Positions 27,864 through 35,851 of a stretch of 46,253 bases of DNA are shown one piece after another (the stretch's first letter is position 1; each line of letters starts with the position of its first letter). The notes beneath the pieces were generated by a model that worked only from the letters and a program-made list of their open reading frames with translations, did not search any database and was not told the DNA's origin. Position numbers and translations under genes: made by a program. Source of the DNA: a virus; IMG/VR virus record IMGVR_UViG_3300047508_000185, positions 1 to 46,253 of that record, one strand, 5' to 3'.

Positions 27864-29270
27864 TCAGTTGCTCAGGATTGGCGTGATGTCCAGAAAACTC
27901 GCAGGGTTTGGCGACAACGTACCTGAGAGCAAGCCCCAATTCAGAGTTGCGCTGGAGTTGGCGTTGCAGAGCACCGCCAGATTGAAAGTAACTACCTGCC
28001 CCGGCGTATAGGTCTGCGATGTGACTTGCGCGCCCGTGAGGCCAATGAAGCCTAAGCCGTTGGCGTTCTGGGAATTCACCGAAGCGAAGGCCTTCGTGTT
28101 CGTGACGTCAATCACTTCCGAGGCACAGGCATTCGGCCCAGCCGTAATCCAGATTCCCGAGCGAATGTCTGCTCGATAGGTCCCGGAAGCGCTGGGGAAG
28201 GTAACGGACTTCGAGAGAACCGTGGCTTGTACGTTCGCCGTGAGGGCAACAGGCAGACCAGCCGTGCTGGCGCTCTGGGGTGTGTTGGCTCCAACTGGGA
28301 TTCCGGCAACACAGGCTGCGGTTGTGGCGCCGCCGTTTGCGTCGGTGCAAAGCAGTGAGCCTGTACCTGAGACCGTGCCGGCCGTCAGCAAGTGTGTGTC
28401 AGTACCCTGCGTAGCCGTTTGGACCGTGCCACCGCCAACCGCGAGAGTGGAGAAGGCTCCCGTGTTCGGAGTGGTTGACCCGATCGTTCCAGGTGCCGCC
28501 CAGGTGCCGCCGAGAAGCAGAGAACTGTTCAGGTTCGCCACCTGCGTGGTCGAGGAGACGATGAACGGCGCCGCTCCCGTCGCAATGCTGGAGATGTACT
28601 GCGCCGCTGAGACCACAGGGCCATTGGCTGTCACGCATGGCCCAATAGCAACCGCATTCACTCCATCCCAGACGAAGCTCTGACTGGTAGTCGAGAACGG
28701 AGTCGAGGCGATGGTGCAGCCGCCAATGGAGTTTGCAGGCCATGTCCAGGAGTGTGCTCCTCCCGTGTCCTGGCTGATTTCGTAGTAGAGCGTTGCTGGC
28801 GCGCCAACGGTTGAGGTAATGGAGTTGGCGACCGTGTTCCCGGTGAGAGTGATTTGGAACAACTGGATTGAGCCGGTAATGACGGAGGGGCAAGTTCCGA
28901 TGCAGACTCCGGTTGTGGTCTTTGAACCAAAGCCTCCCGGGGCGTTCTGGTCCGTCAGAGCAAAGGGGGCTGCGACTTGCGGGCCATAGACTTGGACGGT
29001 GACAGGGAAAGCATTCGCTGGGGCGTAGAAGTGGAAGTTGCCAAGGTTGTCGGCATTCACTGTTCCGGGTTGCGTGCAGGAAGACGTAAAGCTGGTGCAG
29101 AGGGCAATCAGCGGGGAGCAGGGAGCGGAGTTCACGTTGGCAGGTTGGGAACAGATTCCAACAGCGGCAAAGGGGATGGGGCCGCGAGGGCCGATGGCGA
29201 TGCTGTCATAACGTAAATTTTGACCCCAACATGGAACAGCGAGAAGCAGGAACAGCAGAAGTTTTTTCAT
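27864..29270 (-). CDS. Exported fibre-like protein with signal peptide
   Basis: The protein has 468 residues. Residues 1-17 are a Sec signal (MKKLLLFLLLAVPCWGQ). Residues 18-100 resemble secreted surface proteins (GPIPFAAVGICSQP...DNLGNFHFYAPANAFPVTVQVYGP). A Gly/Thr/Ser-rich repetitive beta region comes next, including GGTVQTATQGTDTHLLTAGTVSGTG, and then a C-terminal beta domain. It follows the main fibre gene, so a tail-fibre or receptor-binding role is likely, but the signal peptide is unusual for a virion component. Confidence 0.7.
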   Translation of the reverse strand: MKKLLLFLLLAVPCWGQNLRYDSIAIGPRGPIPFAAVGICSQPANVNSAPCSPLIALCTSFTSSCTQPGTVNADNLGNFHFYAPANAFPVTVQVYGPQVAAPFALTDQNAPGGFGSKTTTGVCIGTCPSVITGSIQLFQITLTGNTVANSITSTVGAPATLYYEISQDTGGAHSWTWPANSIGGCTIASTPFSTTSQSFVWDGVNAVAIGPCVTANGPVVSAAQYISSIATGAAPFIVSSTTQVANLNSSLLLGGTWAAPGTIGSTTPNTGAFSTLAVGGGTVQTATQGTDTHLLTAGTVSGTGSLLCTDANGGATTAACVAGIPVGANTPQSASTAGLPVALTANVQATVLSKSVTFPSASGTYRADIRSGIWITAGPNACASEVIDVTNTKAFASVNSQNANGLGFIGLTGAQVTSQTYTPGQVVTFNLAVLCNANSSATLNWGLLSGTLSPNPASFLDITPILSN

Positions 29271-29280
29271 AGCTTGGCCT

Positions 29281-29598
29281 TTACGTTGCTGCAGTGCTCC
29301 AACTCTTTACATGCACTTGCGCTGTGACCACTGCATTGAGAGCACTGGTTGCAGGGATCTCCACTGGTACCCCTGCAAGAAATTGAAACAACATAACCTT
29401 CCCGCCGCTGAGAACAGGAAACAAGAGTACGCCAAGGCTGTTTTGTCCGGGAGGCACTTGACCAAAAAGTATGCCATCCACCGCCGCCGCATTTAATTCT
29501 GATGGAAGAACGGTCTCCCCACCGAGAGCATAGTTGACAATCGTGAGTTGGGCAGACTGCCAAGAGTCGCTCGAGAGTAGCTGTAGGCTATGACTCAA
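29281..29598 (-). CDS. Small virion or fibre-accessory protein
   Basis: The protein has 105 residues with a TTG start in the end of the fibre gene, and GGAGTGATCT upstream. Beta-rich and hydrophobic (GILFGQVPPGQNSLGVLLFPVLSGGKVMLFQFLAG). It could be a fibre chaperone or tip protein. Confidence 0.55.
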   Translation of the reverse strand: MSHSLQLLSSDSWQSAQLTIVNYALGGETVLPSELNAAAVDGILFGQVPPGQNSLGVLLFPVLSGGKVMLFQFLAGVPVEIPATSALNAVVTAQVHVKSWSTAAT

Positions 29599-31291
29599 AG
29601 ATCACTCCGATGATGCCGTTTGCGACCTTGGTTATGGTGCCGAGCGTAGCGGGCACGGCCGCGCCCGAAATGCCGTTCGCAGGCGATCCGATGCGGGCGA
29701 CGTTCTTGTTTAGCTGGTTATCCGCTGCTCCCGAGTAGCCGTTGCCATCCAAACCGACGCCGGTCGTGTCCGCCTGAATGAACACGTAGTAAAGCCCTGG
29801 GTTGATGGTGAAAGGTGTGCCGAGCGCTGTACTAATCACGCCAATCGCCGCGCTTGACGCGCCGCCATTTGAGGAGTTTGGAACAAGCGTACCGCTGCTG
29901 TCATAGAGGGCGATGTAGACCTTTGACGCTGCGACGGCCGTGTTGACTTGGAAAATGATGTTGCGGACGGTGATCGGATAGAGGACCTGAGTAGCATAAA
30001 CAAACTTGTTCGTGGTGAGGCCGAGCGTCCCGCCACCCGTGGCGGGGGGAGCCATGCCCCAGAACGAGCAGAAATACCCAATCCCAGCGGTTTCGAACGT
30101 GGTCGGCATCTGTGAGGCCGCCAATGTTCCAGCGAGATCAGTAAAGTTGGGTTTTACAACCGAGATGTCCGCGCCCACGCTATTCTGCCGAAGGAACTGA
30201 CTTGCTCCTCCCGTTGCCGAGAGATCCGCATGGGTTCCGCCTCGCGCTAAAGCTAATTGCCCTGTTGTAATCTTGGCTACGTCCAAATTTGGAATGTCAG
30301 CGGCAACCAAGTTCCGCGCCGAGATAACTTGGCCAGCATCTTGTGCCAGCACCGAGGTCGCGCCGCCCGATGCGGACAGATCCACCCCGGTGCCACCCCT
30401 TGCAAGAGCGAGTAACCCGCTGGTGATTTTCGAAGCATCCAGATTCGGTACATCCGCTGCAATGATCGACCGTGCCGAGATTACGTGGGCAGCGCTTTCC
30501 GCCAGAAAAGCCGTAGCTGATCCCGCAGCCGATAGGTCAACCCCAGTTCCCCCGTGCGCCAGAGGAACGAAGTTTTCCCCGCCAAACACTCCTGCACTGT
30601 TGAACTGAATGTCGCCGTTGACCCCTCCGGGAGAACTTGAGGTTGGTCCAGGACCGGGAGCTACCCCACTGCCACCACCACCACCACTTCCGCCAGCCGA
30701 GCCTGCTCCTGAGCCTGTAACAATCCCCGCCGTGCCGACGATGGCTGCAAGCGTGATGTGCTCCCGGAGAATCTGAATTTGCTGCGCTTTGATGTTGTAC
30801 GCCGCGAAGGCTACGGGAGGGGTTCCGACTGAAACATTGGGAATGGATACGAAGCGAACGACTTTGTTGATGTCATCCCAGTAGGGGTAGAAGAAGTAGC
30901 GCGTGGCCGCACTGAGTCCGGTAACTACAAACGGCGAGCCGACGATGGTTGGCCCGGCAACCGTGTTGTCATCCCGGTAGATAGTCAGCCGCTCTGACCC
31001 GTTCGTGCCGTCCCAATAGAACGTGATCTGGGTTCCGACTGCGTTGTAGGTGATAGCTGTAACCACTGAGCCCGGCCGGCCGCCGAGGGAGATGAACTGA
31101 GGGCCGGTGGGGTTGATGATGTCGGGGCCGAAAGAATATGCGCTCTGCGCGGGAGGAACGCTGCCCTGACTTAGCAACTGGTTCAACTGGGTCAGGATGT
31201 AGTCGAGACACTGCTTTGACTGGCCGCCGAGCGCGGGATCATGCGGGAACTGCGACCAAGGCTTTGAGCGGGGCAGGAGGGCTTGGGTCAC
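29588..31291 (-). CDS. Tail fibre protein with 52-residue repeats
   Basis: The protein has 567 residues, GTG start overlapping the previous stop. An N-terminal part is followed by a fibronectin-III-like domain (about 75-140), a Gly-rich hinge (about 193-210), and three tandem repeats of about 52 residues (244-398) of the LARGGTGxDLSA...VISARxxxAADxPNLDxxKIT type. A C-terminal receptor-type domain comes last (about 420-567). These repeats are characteristic of phage tail fibres. It probably mediates host recognition. Confidence 0.82.
   Translation of the reverse strand: MTQALLPRSKPWSQFPHDPALGGQSKQCLDYILTQLNQLLSQGSVPPAQSAYSFGPDIINPTGPQFISLGGRPGSVVTAITYNAVGTQITFYWDGTNGSERLTIYRDDNTVAGPTIVGSPFVVTGLSAATRYFFYPYWDDINKVVRFVSIPNVSVGTPPVAFAAYNIKAQQIQILREHITLAAIVGTAGIVTGSGAGSAGGSGGGGGSGVAPGPGPTSSSPGGVNGDIQFNSAGVFGGENFVPLAHGGTGVDLSAAGSATAFLAESAAHVISARSIIAADVPNLDASKITSGLLALARGGTGVDLSASGGATSVLAQDAGQVISARNLVAADIPNLDVAKITTGQLALARGGTHADLSATGGASQFLRQNSVGADISVVKPNFTDLAGTLAASQMPTTFETAGIGYFCSFWGMAPPATGGGTLGLTTNKFVYATQVLYPITVRNIIFQVNTAVAASKVYIALYDSSGTLVPNSSNGGASSAAIGVISTALGTPFTINPGLYYVFIQADTTGVGLDGNGYSGAADNQLNKNVARIGSPANGISGAAVPATLGTITKVANGIIGVIFES
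30098..30562 (-). repeat. Three tandem fibre repeats (about 156 bp each)
   Basis: Repeats begin at about residues 244, 296 and 348 of the fibre. The first two are closely similar in protein; the third diverges after 25 residues. Repeat 2 alone contains the dispersed palindrome. Confidence 0.7.
30281..30294. promoter_or_regulatory. Dispersed palindrome, site 13
   Basis: GTCCAAATTTGGAA, in fibre repeat 2, encoding P-N-L-D. The same P-N-L-D in repeat 1 is written with other codons and is not a site. Confidence 0.65.
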
Positions 31292-33507
31292 ATCTTCCTC
31301 GACTTGATTTTTTCGATGTCTTCCGCCTTACGTTCCTTGCCCCGCTTCCCACCAGCCTGTTGTTCTTCGAATGCTCCCCTGCGGGCGACGGCCTCCGCGC
31401 GCTCACCCGTTGTTCGAGCAGTGTCGATTTTTGCCTGCTGGTTTTCCCGGATCATGCGCAGTAACTCAACCTTGTCAGCTTCCGGGTCAGGACCTTTGTA
31501 CCTGCGCGTAACTTCTTCCACTGTGCGCCGAGGGGGCTTGTTGACCGCATCCTTGCCCAGATCCGGTTTGCCTACCCCTTCCCGCTTGGCTGCTTCCATC
31601 AACTGCTGTGACGCGGTCCAGTCAGGATGCTCGGCTTTGACCTGATCGAAAAAGCCTTCGCTATGGGCTGCGTTCTCGGCTGTATTGCCCTGCGGGGCGG
31701 AAGATGGTCCTGCGGGACCAGAATTTCCTCCGGACGCTCCTGTGGGCTGGGAGGGGCCTTCCTGCGGGGGAGCGGGGAAGTCTCCTGACATGGGCGTGGT
31801 GCGAGTCTGAAACTTCTCCGGGGTCATCTCCGGATCATTCTCGAGGCGCGTACCAATCTCGCCCGCTGCATTCTTGGCGATCCTGCCGACATTCCATGCC
31901 GCTGCCCCGGCCCCGGCAATCTGTGGCAGAGGGAAAGGGAGTCCGATGCCGTGCGCGGCTCCCATAACCGCGAGTCCTGGCCAAGCCTGCTTGGGATGCG
32001 CCTGCAACATCCGGTAGACGCCTGCGGAAAACTTCCCGCTGACCGCATCGTGGGCCGAGGTCAGAGCCGTAGCGTCTTTCTGCGACTGCTCGAGCTGTTT
32101 AGCCAACGGCGCCTGTCCGGTCTGCCGCATCTGTTGCTGAATCTCTCTGATGTTGCCGGTGGAGAAATCTTTCAGGGGGTTGATTGAGGCATTCGCATCT
32201 TGGCCTTGCAGTGGGTCCAGCATCCCACCGGCAACTCCCTTGTCGAGTTCAAAAGACATTTTGTAGCGGTTGTTGTGAAAATCGAAGCGGGCCGGGCTGC
32301 CATCGAGTTCTTTGGTTCGCGCCCGCGCAGCGTCGGTGAGTTCTCGGTAGGCAGCGGTAAAAACAGCTCTTGATTCCGGCGCGGCATTCTTGCCAAAGGC
32401 GATTCTGCCCACTGCGGTACGTAAAAGTTTGGCATCCCCGAGAGAGAGGTGGGTGGTCGGATCTTCCGTCAGACCCTGCTGCTTGAGCATTCCCTCCCAG
32501 ACCCCGTGTCCAGGGGCTTGTGCCTCGATCTTGGCCCTGGCATCGGCGGAGTTTTCGTACCCTTGCTGCTGGGCGAACTGATCCGCACCCGATACGCCCT
32601 GCATTTTCGCGAGCAGCTTGGCCTCTGCCGGCTTTGGGGTATAACCCGTTTTGGCTATGGTCTTGGCAGCCTCGCTGATCGCGCCCGCGGTAGAAATGGC
32701 TGGAGGCTGGGTAGCATCTTTGTCGATCGTGGGCTGAAGTGCGTCGTTCGCCTGCTTTTCCAGCGTAGCTTTGTGGGTTATGACCGAATCCCGGATTTTG
32801 TTGTAGAGTCCGACGCCGTTCTTCTCAATTCCCTCGCGGGACTGCTGTGCGGCTTTGACCTTGGCAAACTCCCGGCCCGACTGGGACAGTTCCTCGAACG
32901 GGGATTCCCCGCGAATCGTCCTGCGCACCCCTAACAGTCCCATCGTCGCGCCAAGGACCAAGTGAGTACCCAGCCGTTCCACCTCTGGCCAATCCTTAGC
33001 GTCTGCCGCCGCTTTGAGAGGCGCGTATTGATCGTAGGCTCCCTTGAGTACCTGGGCGCTAAACGTCGCACCTAGAGCCCGCCCAACGAGCTGGGGGGAC
33101 GGTCCTGCAGTCAATCCCGTCAGCAAGGCGTTCTCGGGAGTCGTCATACCCCCGGCAAACTCCCCTGCGCCGGTGGCAATGGGATGAGCCTGACGCTCCG
33201 AGGGGGTCATGGCCTGTTCAGGAGCAATGGCCTGCTGGGTCTCCATCCCCGGCAACGGTTTGGCCAGAGCCTGAGCATTGGATGGCGACATTCCCAGACT
33301 GGCACCCGCCTGCCCTAGCCCAGTTTCTACGCGGTCGATGATCGGGAATGCGGATTTAACTCTCTGCCAGGCGGAGGGCTCCGCGGCGCGCATGCTGGAG
33401 ACAGAGCCCGTCATCGGGTCAGCGATCGGCTTGGGGGTCGACGGTGTTTCGTCTACCGGGGTAAAGCCTTCGGTGTCGTCGATCGGGGTAAAACCGGGTT
33501 CGCCCAT
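31288..33507 (-). CDS. Large internal virion / ejection protein
   Basis: The protein has 739 residues. Ala/Gln/Lys-rich and largely helical, with a hydrophobic stretch near 510-545 (GLAVMGAAHGIGLPFPLPQIAGAGAAAW) that could insert in membranes, flanked by disordered Pro/Gly-rich segments. Size, composition and place after the tail protein fit podoviral ejection proteins that leave the head with the DNA. No lysozyme motif was seen. Confidence 0.65.
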   Translation of the reverse strand: MGEPGFTPIDDTEGFTPVDETPSTPKPIADPMTGSVSSMRAAEPSAWQRVKSAFPIIDRVETGLGQAGASLGMSPSNAQALAKPLPGMETQQAIAPEQAMTPSERQAHPIATGAGEFAGGMTTPENALLTGLTAGPSPQLVGRALGATFSAQVLKGAYDQYAPLKAAADAKDWPEVERLGTHLVLGATMGLLGVRRTIRGESPFEELSQSGREFAKVKAAQQSREGIEKNGVGLYNKIRDSVITHKATLEKQANDALQPTIDKDATQPPAISTAGAISEAAKTIAKTGYTPKPAEAKLLAKMQGVSGADQFAQQQGYENSADARAKIEAQAPGHGVWEGMLKQQGLTEDPTTHLSLGDAKLLRTAVGRIAFGKNAAPESRAVFTAAYRELTDAARARTKELDGSPARFDFHNNRYKMSFELDKGVAGGMLDPLQGQDANASINPLKDFSTGNIREIQQQMRQTGQAPLAKQLEQSQKDATALTSAHDAVSGKFSAGVYRMLQAHPKQAWPGLAVMGAAHGIGLPFPLPQIAGAGAAAWNVGRIAKNAAGEIGTRLENDPEMTPEKFQTRTTPMSGDFPAPPQEGPSQPTGASGGNSGPAGPSSAPQGNTAENAAHSEGFFDQVKAEHPDWTASQQLMEAAKREGVGKPDLGKDAVNKPPRRTVEEVTRRYKGPDPEADKVELLRMIRENQQAKIDTARTTGERAEAVARRGAFEEQQAGGKRGKERKAEDIEKIKSRKM

Positions 33508-34584
33508 TTATTTGGCTTTCGTCAGCGACCAGCCACTTGGCAGGGGAGAACTGCCATTGGATTTGTGAGGCTTTCCCTTTGGATCGTAGACCACCGTCCC
33601 TGCCGGTACCGGGGTTGCTCCACGTGGAGCAGTTGGCTGGGTTGGCTGAGTGGGTTGCCGGGTGGCTGTCTTCGTAGGTTGTGCTCCCGCTGCCGCCTGA
33701 ATGTCTGGTCTGAGTCCGGGGATAAGGTCCAAAATTGGATGTGCCTGCACCCAAGCATCCTGCGAAGCTGCCGATTTGACGTCCTCTGTCGCCTGAATCT
33801 TAGCCGAGTTCTCATCCATCCCAGCATCCACTCTGGCTTGTGCAACCCGGATGACAGCTTGGTCGAACCACTGCTTGGCCTTCAGCGTCCTATCAGCGAT
33901 CGAGAGTCTGTCCCAACCCTGCTTCAATTTCTCCAGGCCCTGCGTCTGCTGCATGGCTTCCCGTTTGGCGTTGGTATCGGCATTCTTGGTCGAGGCCGCT
34001 GCGCGCGTGAGGGAAGCTTCCGCCATGAGAGGCTTTGAGACCATTCCGGAGGCTGCGCCCTCCGCCGTGCCTTCCTCGCCAAACTGCTTCTGCAGGGATT
34101 CGATCTGCGCGGCCTTGGCTGCCCGCTGTGTGTTATAACGCGCCACTCCTGGCCCGTAGGCAGTCTCCTGAACTGCCTGCCCCATTCCCGTTGACGATAG
34201 CCCCAGCAGGAGCGCCTTGCCGATGTCCCCGAGCAGGTTGCCGGCATCGTGTCCGAATCCCTGGCCCTTGACCGGAGCCATTTTCATCCACTTCTCATCC
34301 ATCAACCCGCGTTTGGGCTGATTCGCGGGGTCGGACATGGTCTCCTGTTCCCCGCGCGCCTGCGAGAGTTGTTGAGCAAGCGCCTGCCTTCTGGCCTCAT
34401 CGGAGGAAAACGCCTGCCCGCCCATCTGCGAGTTCTGGACCATGGACTGCATCATCGGATCGGTCCCCGGATCGGGAGGCGGCGGAGCCACGGGGTTAAC
34501 CTGAGGAATCATTCCGGGACCCTGAGCGCTTAGTTGCGGGTCGCCGTAGGTTGTTGGATCGTCTTGCATCTGATCGTTTGCCAT
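33508..34584 (-). CDS. Internal virion protein
   Basis: The protein has 358 residues from ATG 34584, with AAGGGGGCC upstream. Gln/Met-rich disordered N-terminus, a helical middle (about 130-270), Pro/Thr-rich tail. Located among ejection-type proteins. A palindrome (33727-33740) lies inside, encoding H-P-I-L-D. Confidence 0.6.
   Translation of the reverse strand: MANDQMQDDPTTYGDPQLSAQGPGMIPQVNPVAPPPPDPGTDPMMQSMVQNSQMGGQAFSSDEARRQALAQQLSQARGEQETMSDPANQPKRGLMDEKWMKMAPVKGQGFGHDAGNLLGDIGKALLLGLSSTGMGQAVQETAYGPGVARYNTQRAAKAAQIESLQKQFGEEGTAEGAASGMVSKPLMAEASLTRAAASTKNADTNAKREAMQQTQGLEKLKQGWDRLSIADRTLKAKQWFDQAVIRVAQARVDAGMDENSAKIQATEDVKSAASQDAWVQAHPILDLIPGLRPDIQAAAGAQPTKTATRQPTQPTQPTAPRGATPVPAGTVVYDPKGKPHKSNGSSPLPSGWSLTKAK
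33727..33740. promoter_or_regulatory. Dispersed palindrome, site 14
   Basis: GTCCAAAATTGGAT, within the internal virion protein gene. Confidence 0.7.
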
Positions 34585-34588
34585 GGAT

Positions 34589-35305
34589 TTAGGCCCCCTT
34601 GAGCGCGGCAGCCCCACTCATCGCCGACCCAGCACCGCCCATCAGGCTACCAATCCCGCTCGCGATTCCTTGGAAGTTCTGAATCCCCGACTGACCCGCT
34701 GCCGGCGTCGTCCCGAGCGAGGTCCCTCCCAGCAACTGTGTCGGATTAAACATCGAGGCCATGGACGCCATGCCACTTGCACCCTGCGCCTGCAGGTTCT
34801 CGTTCTGAAAGAGATTCTGCAGATACTGCTCGGCCAGGCTTTGAGCTCCCTGCTGATTCATTCCCCCGACCATCGCCGCGCGCGCGCCCGAAGATGCAGA
34901 ACCGTATCCCGAGGCGTTCAGTTGGTCCTGAGCTTGCCCCAAGGCATTCTGGTTCTGCTGGTTCCCCTGTGTGAAAGCTTCCTGCTGTTTCTGCTTGTAG
35001 TAAGGCGAACCGAGGTTCATCAGGTTCTTGTAATAGTCCGCGGCCTGCCCGCCATACTGTCCCATGAGGCTTGCGAACTGCGGAGCAAGCTGGTTCTTGA
35101 ACTGCCCAGCCACTACGTTGTCCAGCATCAGGTTCTTGTTCAGAGAACCCGTTGACCCGAAGTCGCCAAAGTTTCCCGGATTGGCGCCGGGGCCGCCGCC
35201 AAACGAGCCATGTTCACCCTGGCCATAGTTTGGATCGAGGCTAATAGGGTTGGTGGACTGAATCGGGTTCGCGCCCCAACCGCTTCCAGTGAGAGGATCC
35301 GGCAT
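34589..35305 (-). CDS. Internal virion protein, Gly/Ala/Gln-rich
   Basis: The protein has 238 residues, with GGAAGGGGGATGTAA before the ATG. Low-complexity N-terminus rich in Gly and Asn, central Gln-rich helix (YKQKQQEAFTQGNQQNQNALGQAQDQLN), hydrophobic Gly/Ala/Ser C-terminus. Typical of podoviral ejection proteins that form channels. No enzymatic motif. Confidence 0.65.
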   Translation of the reverse strand: MPDPLTGSGWGANPIQSTNPISLDPNYGQGEHGSFGGGPGANPGNFGDFGSTGSLNKNLMLDNVVAGQFKNQLAPQFASLMGQYGGQAADYYKNLMNLGSPYYKQKQQEAFTQGNQQNQNALGQAQDQLNASGYGSASSGARAAMVGGMNQQGAQSLAEQYLQNLFQNENLQAQGASGMASMASMFNPTQLLGGTSLGTTPAAGQSGIQNFQGIASGIGSLMGGAGSAMSGAAALKGA

Positions 35306-35842
35306 TTACATCCCCCTTCCGTATCGCGACCGCGAGGAGAGCCAGTCTTGCCAGTCAGGCTGCATGCTCGAATTTTTCTTAGGCACAGGAGGTTTGGGAG
35401 CCGTGTAACTGAAGCCCTCCCCTCCGAGCGCCATGGCCGTCAAGCTGTTTGGCCCTCCGGTAATCGGATCCGTTCCCCCACCGGTAGGATTGCCAAAGGG
35501 CGTAGCTGAGGTTGGATTGAAACTCAGGTTCCCGCCTGGCCGCGCCATCTGCCCTCCAGCGTAAGTGGCAAGATTCTGCCGGTAGGCTGAATCAAACGGG
35601 CCGCCTCCGGTGGCGCGCACCGTCTCCGACTGCAGGATGTTGCTGGGAGGAGCAGGCTTTGGTGTGGGCAAGCCCGTCTTGGCGATACGATTCGGCCCAA
35701 ACGACTCCTGTCCGACATTGCGCGCCCCGGACTGCTCCCCACCGCCGAGGTAGGGTCCAGAGGCACCCCCGCCGAACGAGCCTGCGTTGGGATTTCTCAT
35801 CATCACCTGGGCCGGGTTGTAATTCGGATTCATCGCTGGCAT
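35306..35842 (-). CDS. Hypothetical virion protein
   Basis: The protein has 178 residues (AGAGGAATCT before ATG). Gly/Asn/Pro-rich, mostly disordered. It lies between the tail protein and the internal proteins. Likely virion-associated. Confidence 0.55.
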   Translation of the reverse strand: MPAMNPNYNPAQVMMRNPNAGSFGGGASGPYLGGGEQSGARNVGQESFGPNRIAKTGLPTPKPAPPSNILQSETVRATGGGPFDSAYRQNLATYAGGQMARPGGNLSFNPTSATPFGNPTGGGTDPITGGPNSLTAMALGGEGFSYTAPKPPVPKKNSSMQPDWQDWLSSRSRYGRGM

Positions 35843-35851
35843 AGATTCCTC

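Noticed and set aside
29588-31291. Diversity-generating retroelement target in the fibre
   Set aside because: There is no reverse transcriptase and no template repeat; the repeats are ordinary fibre repeats.
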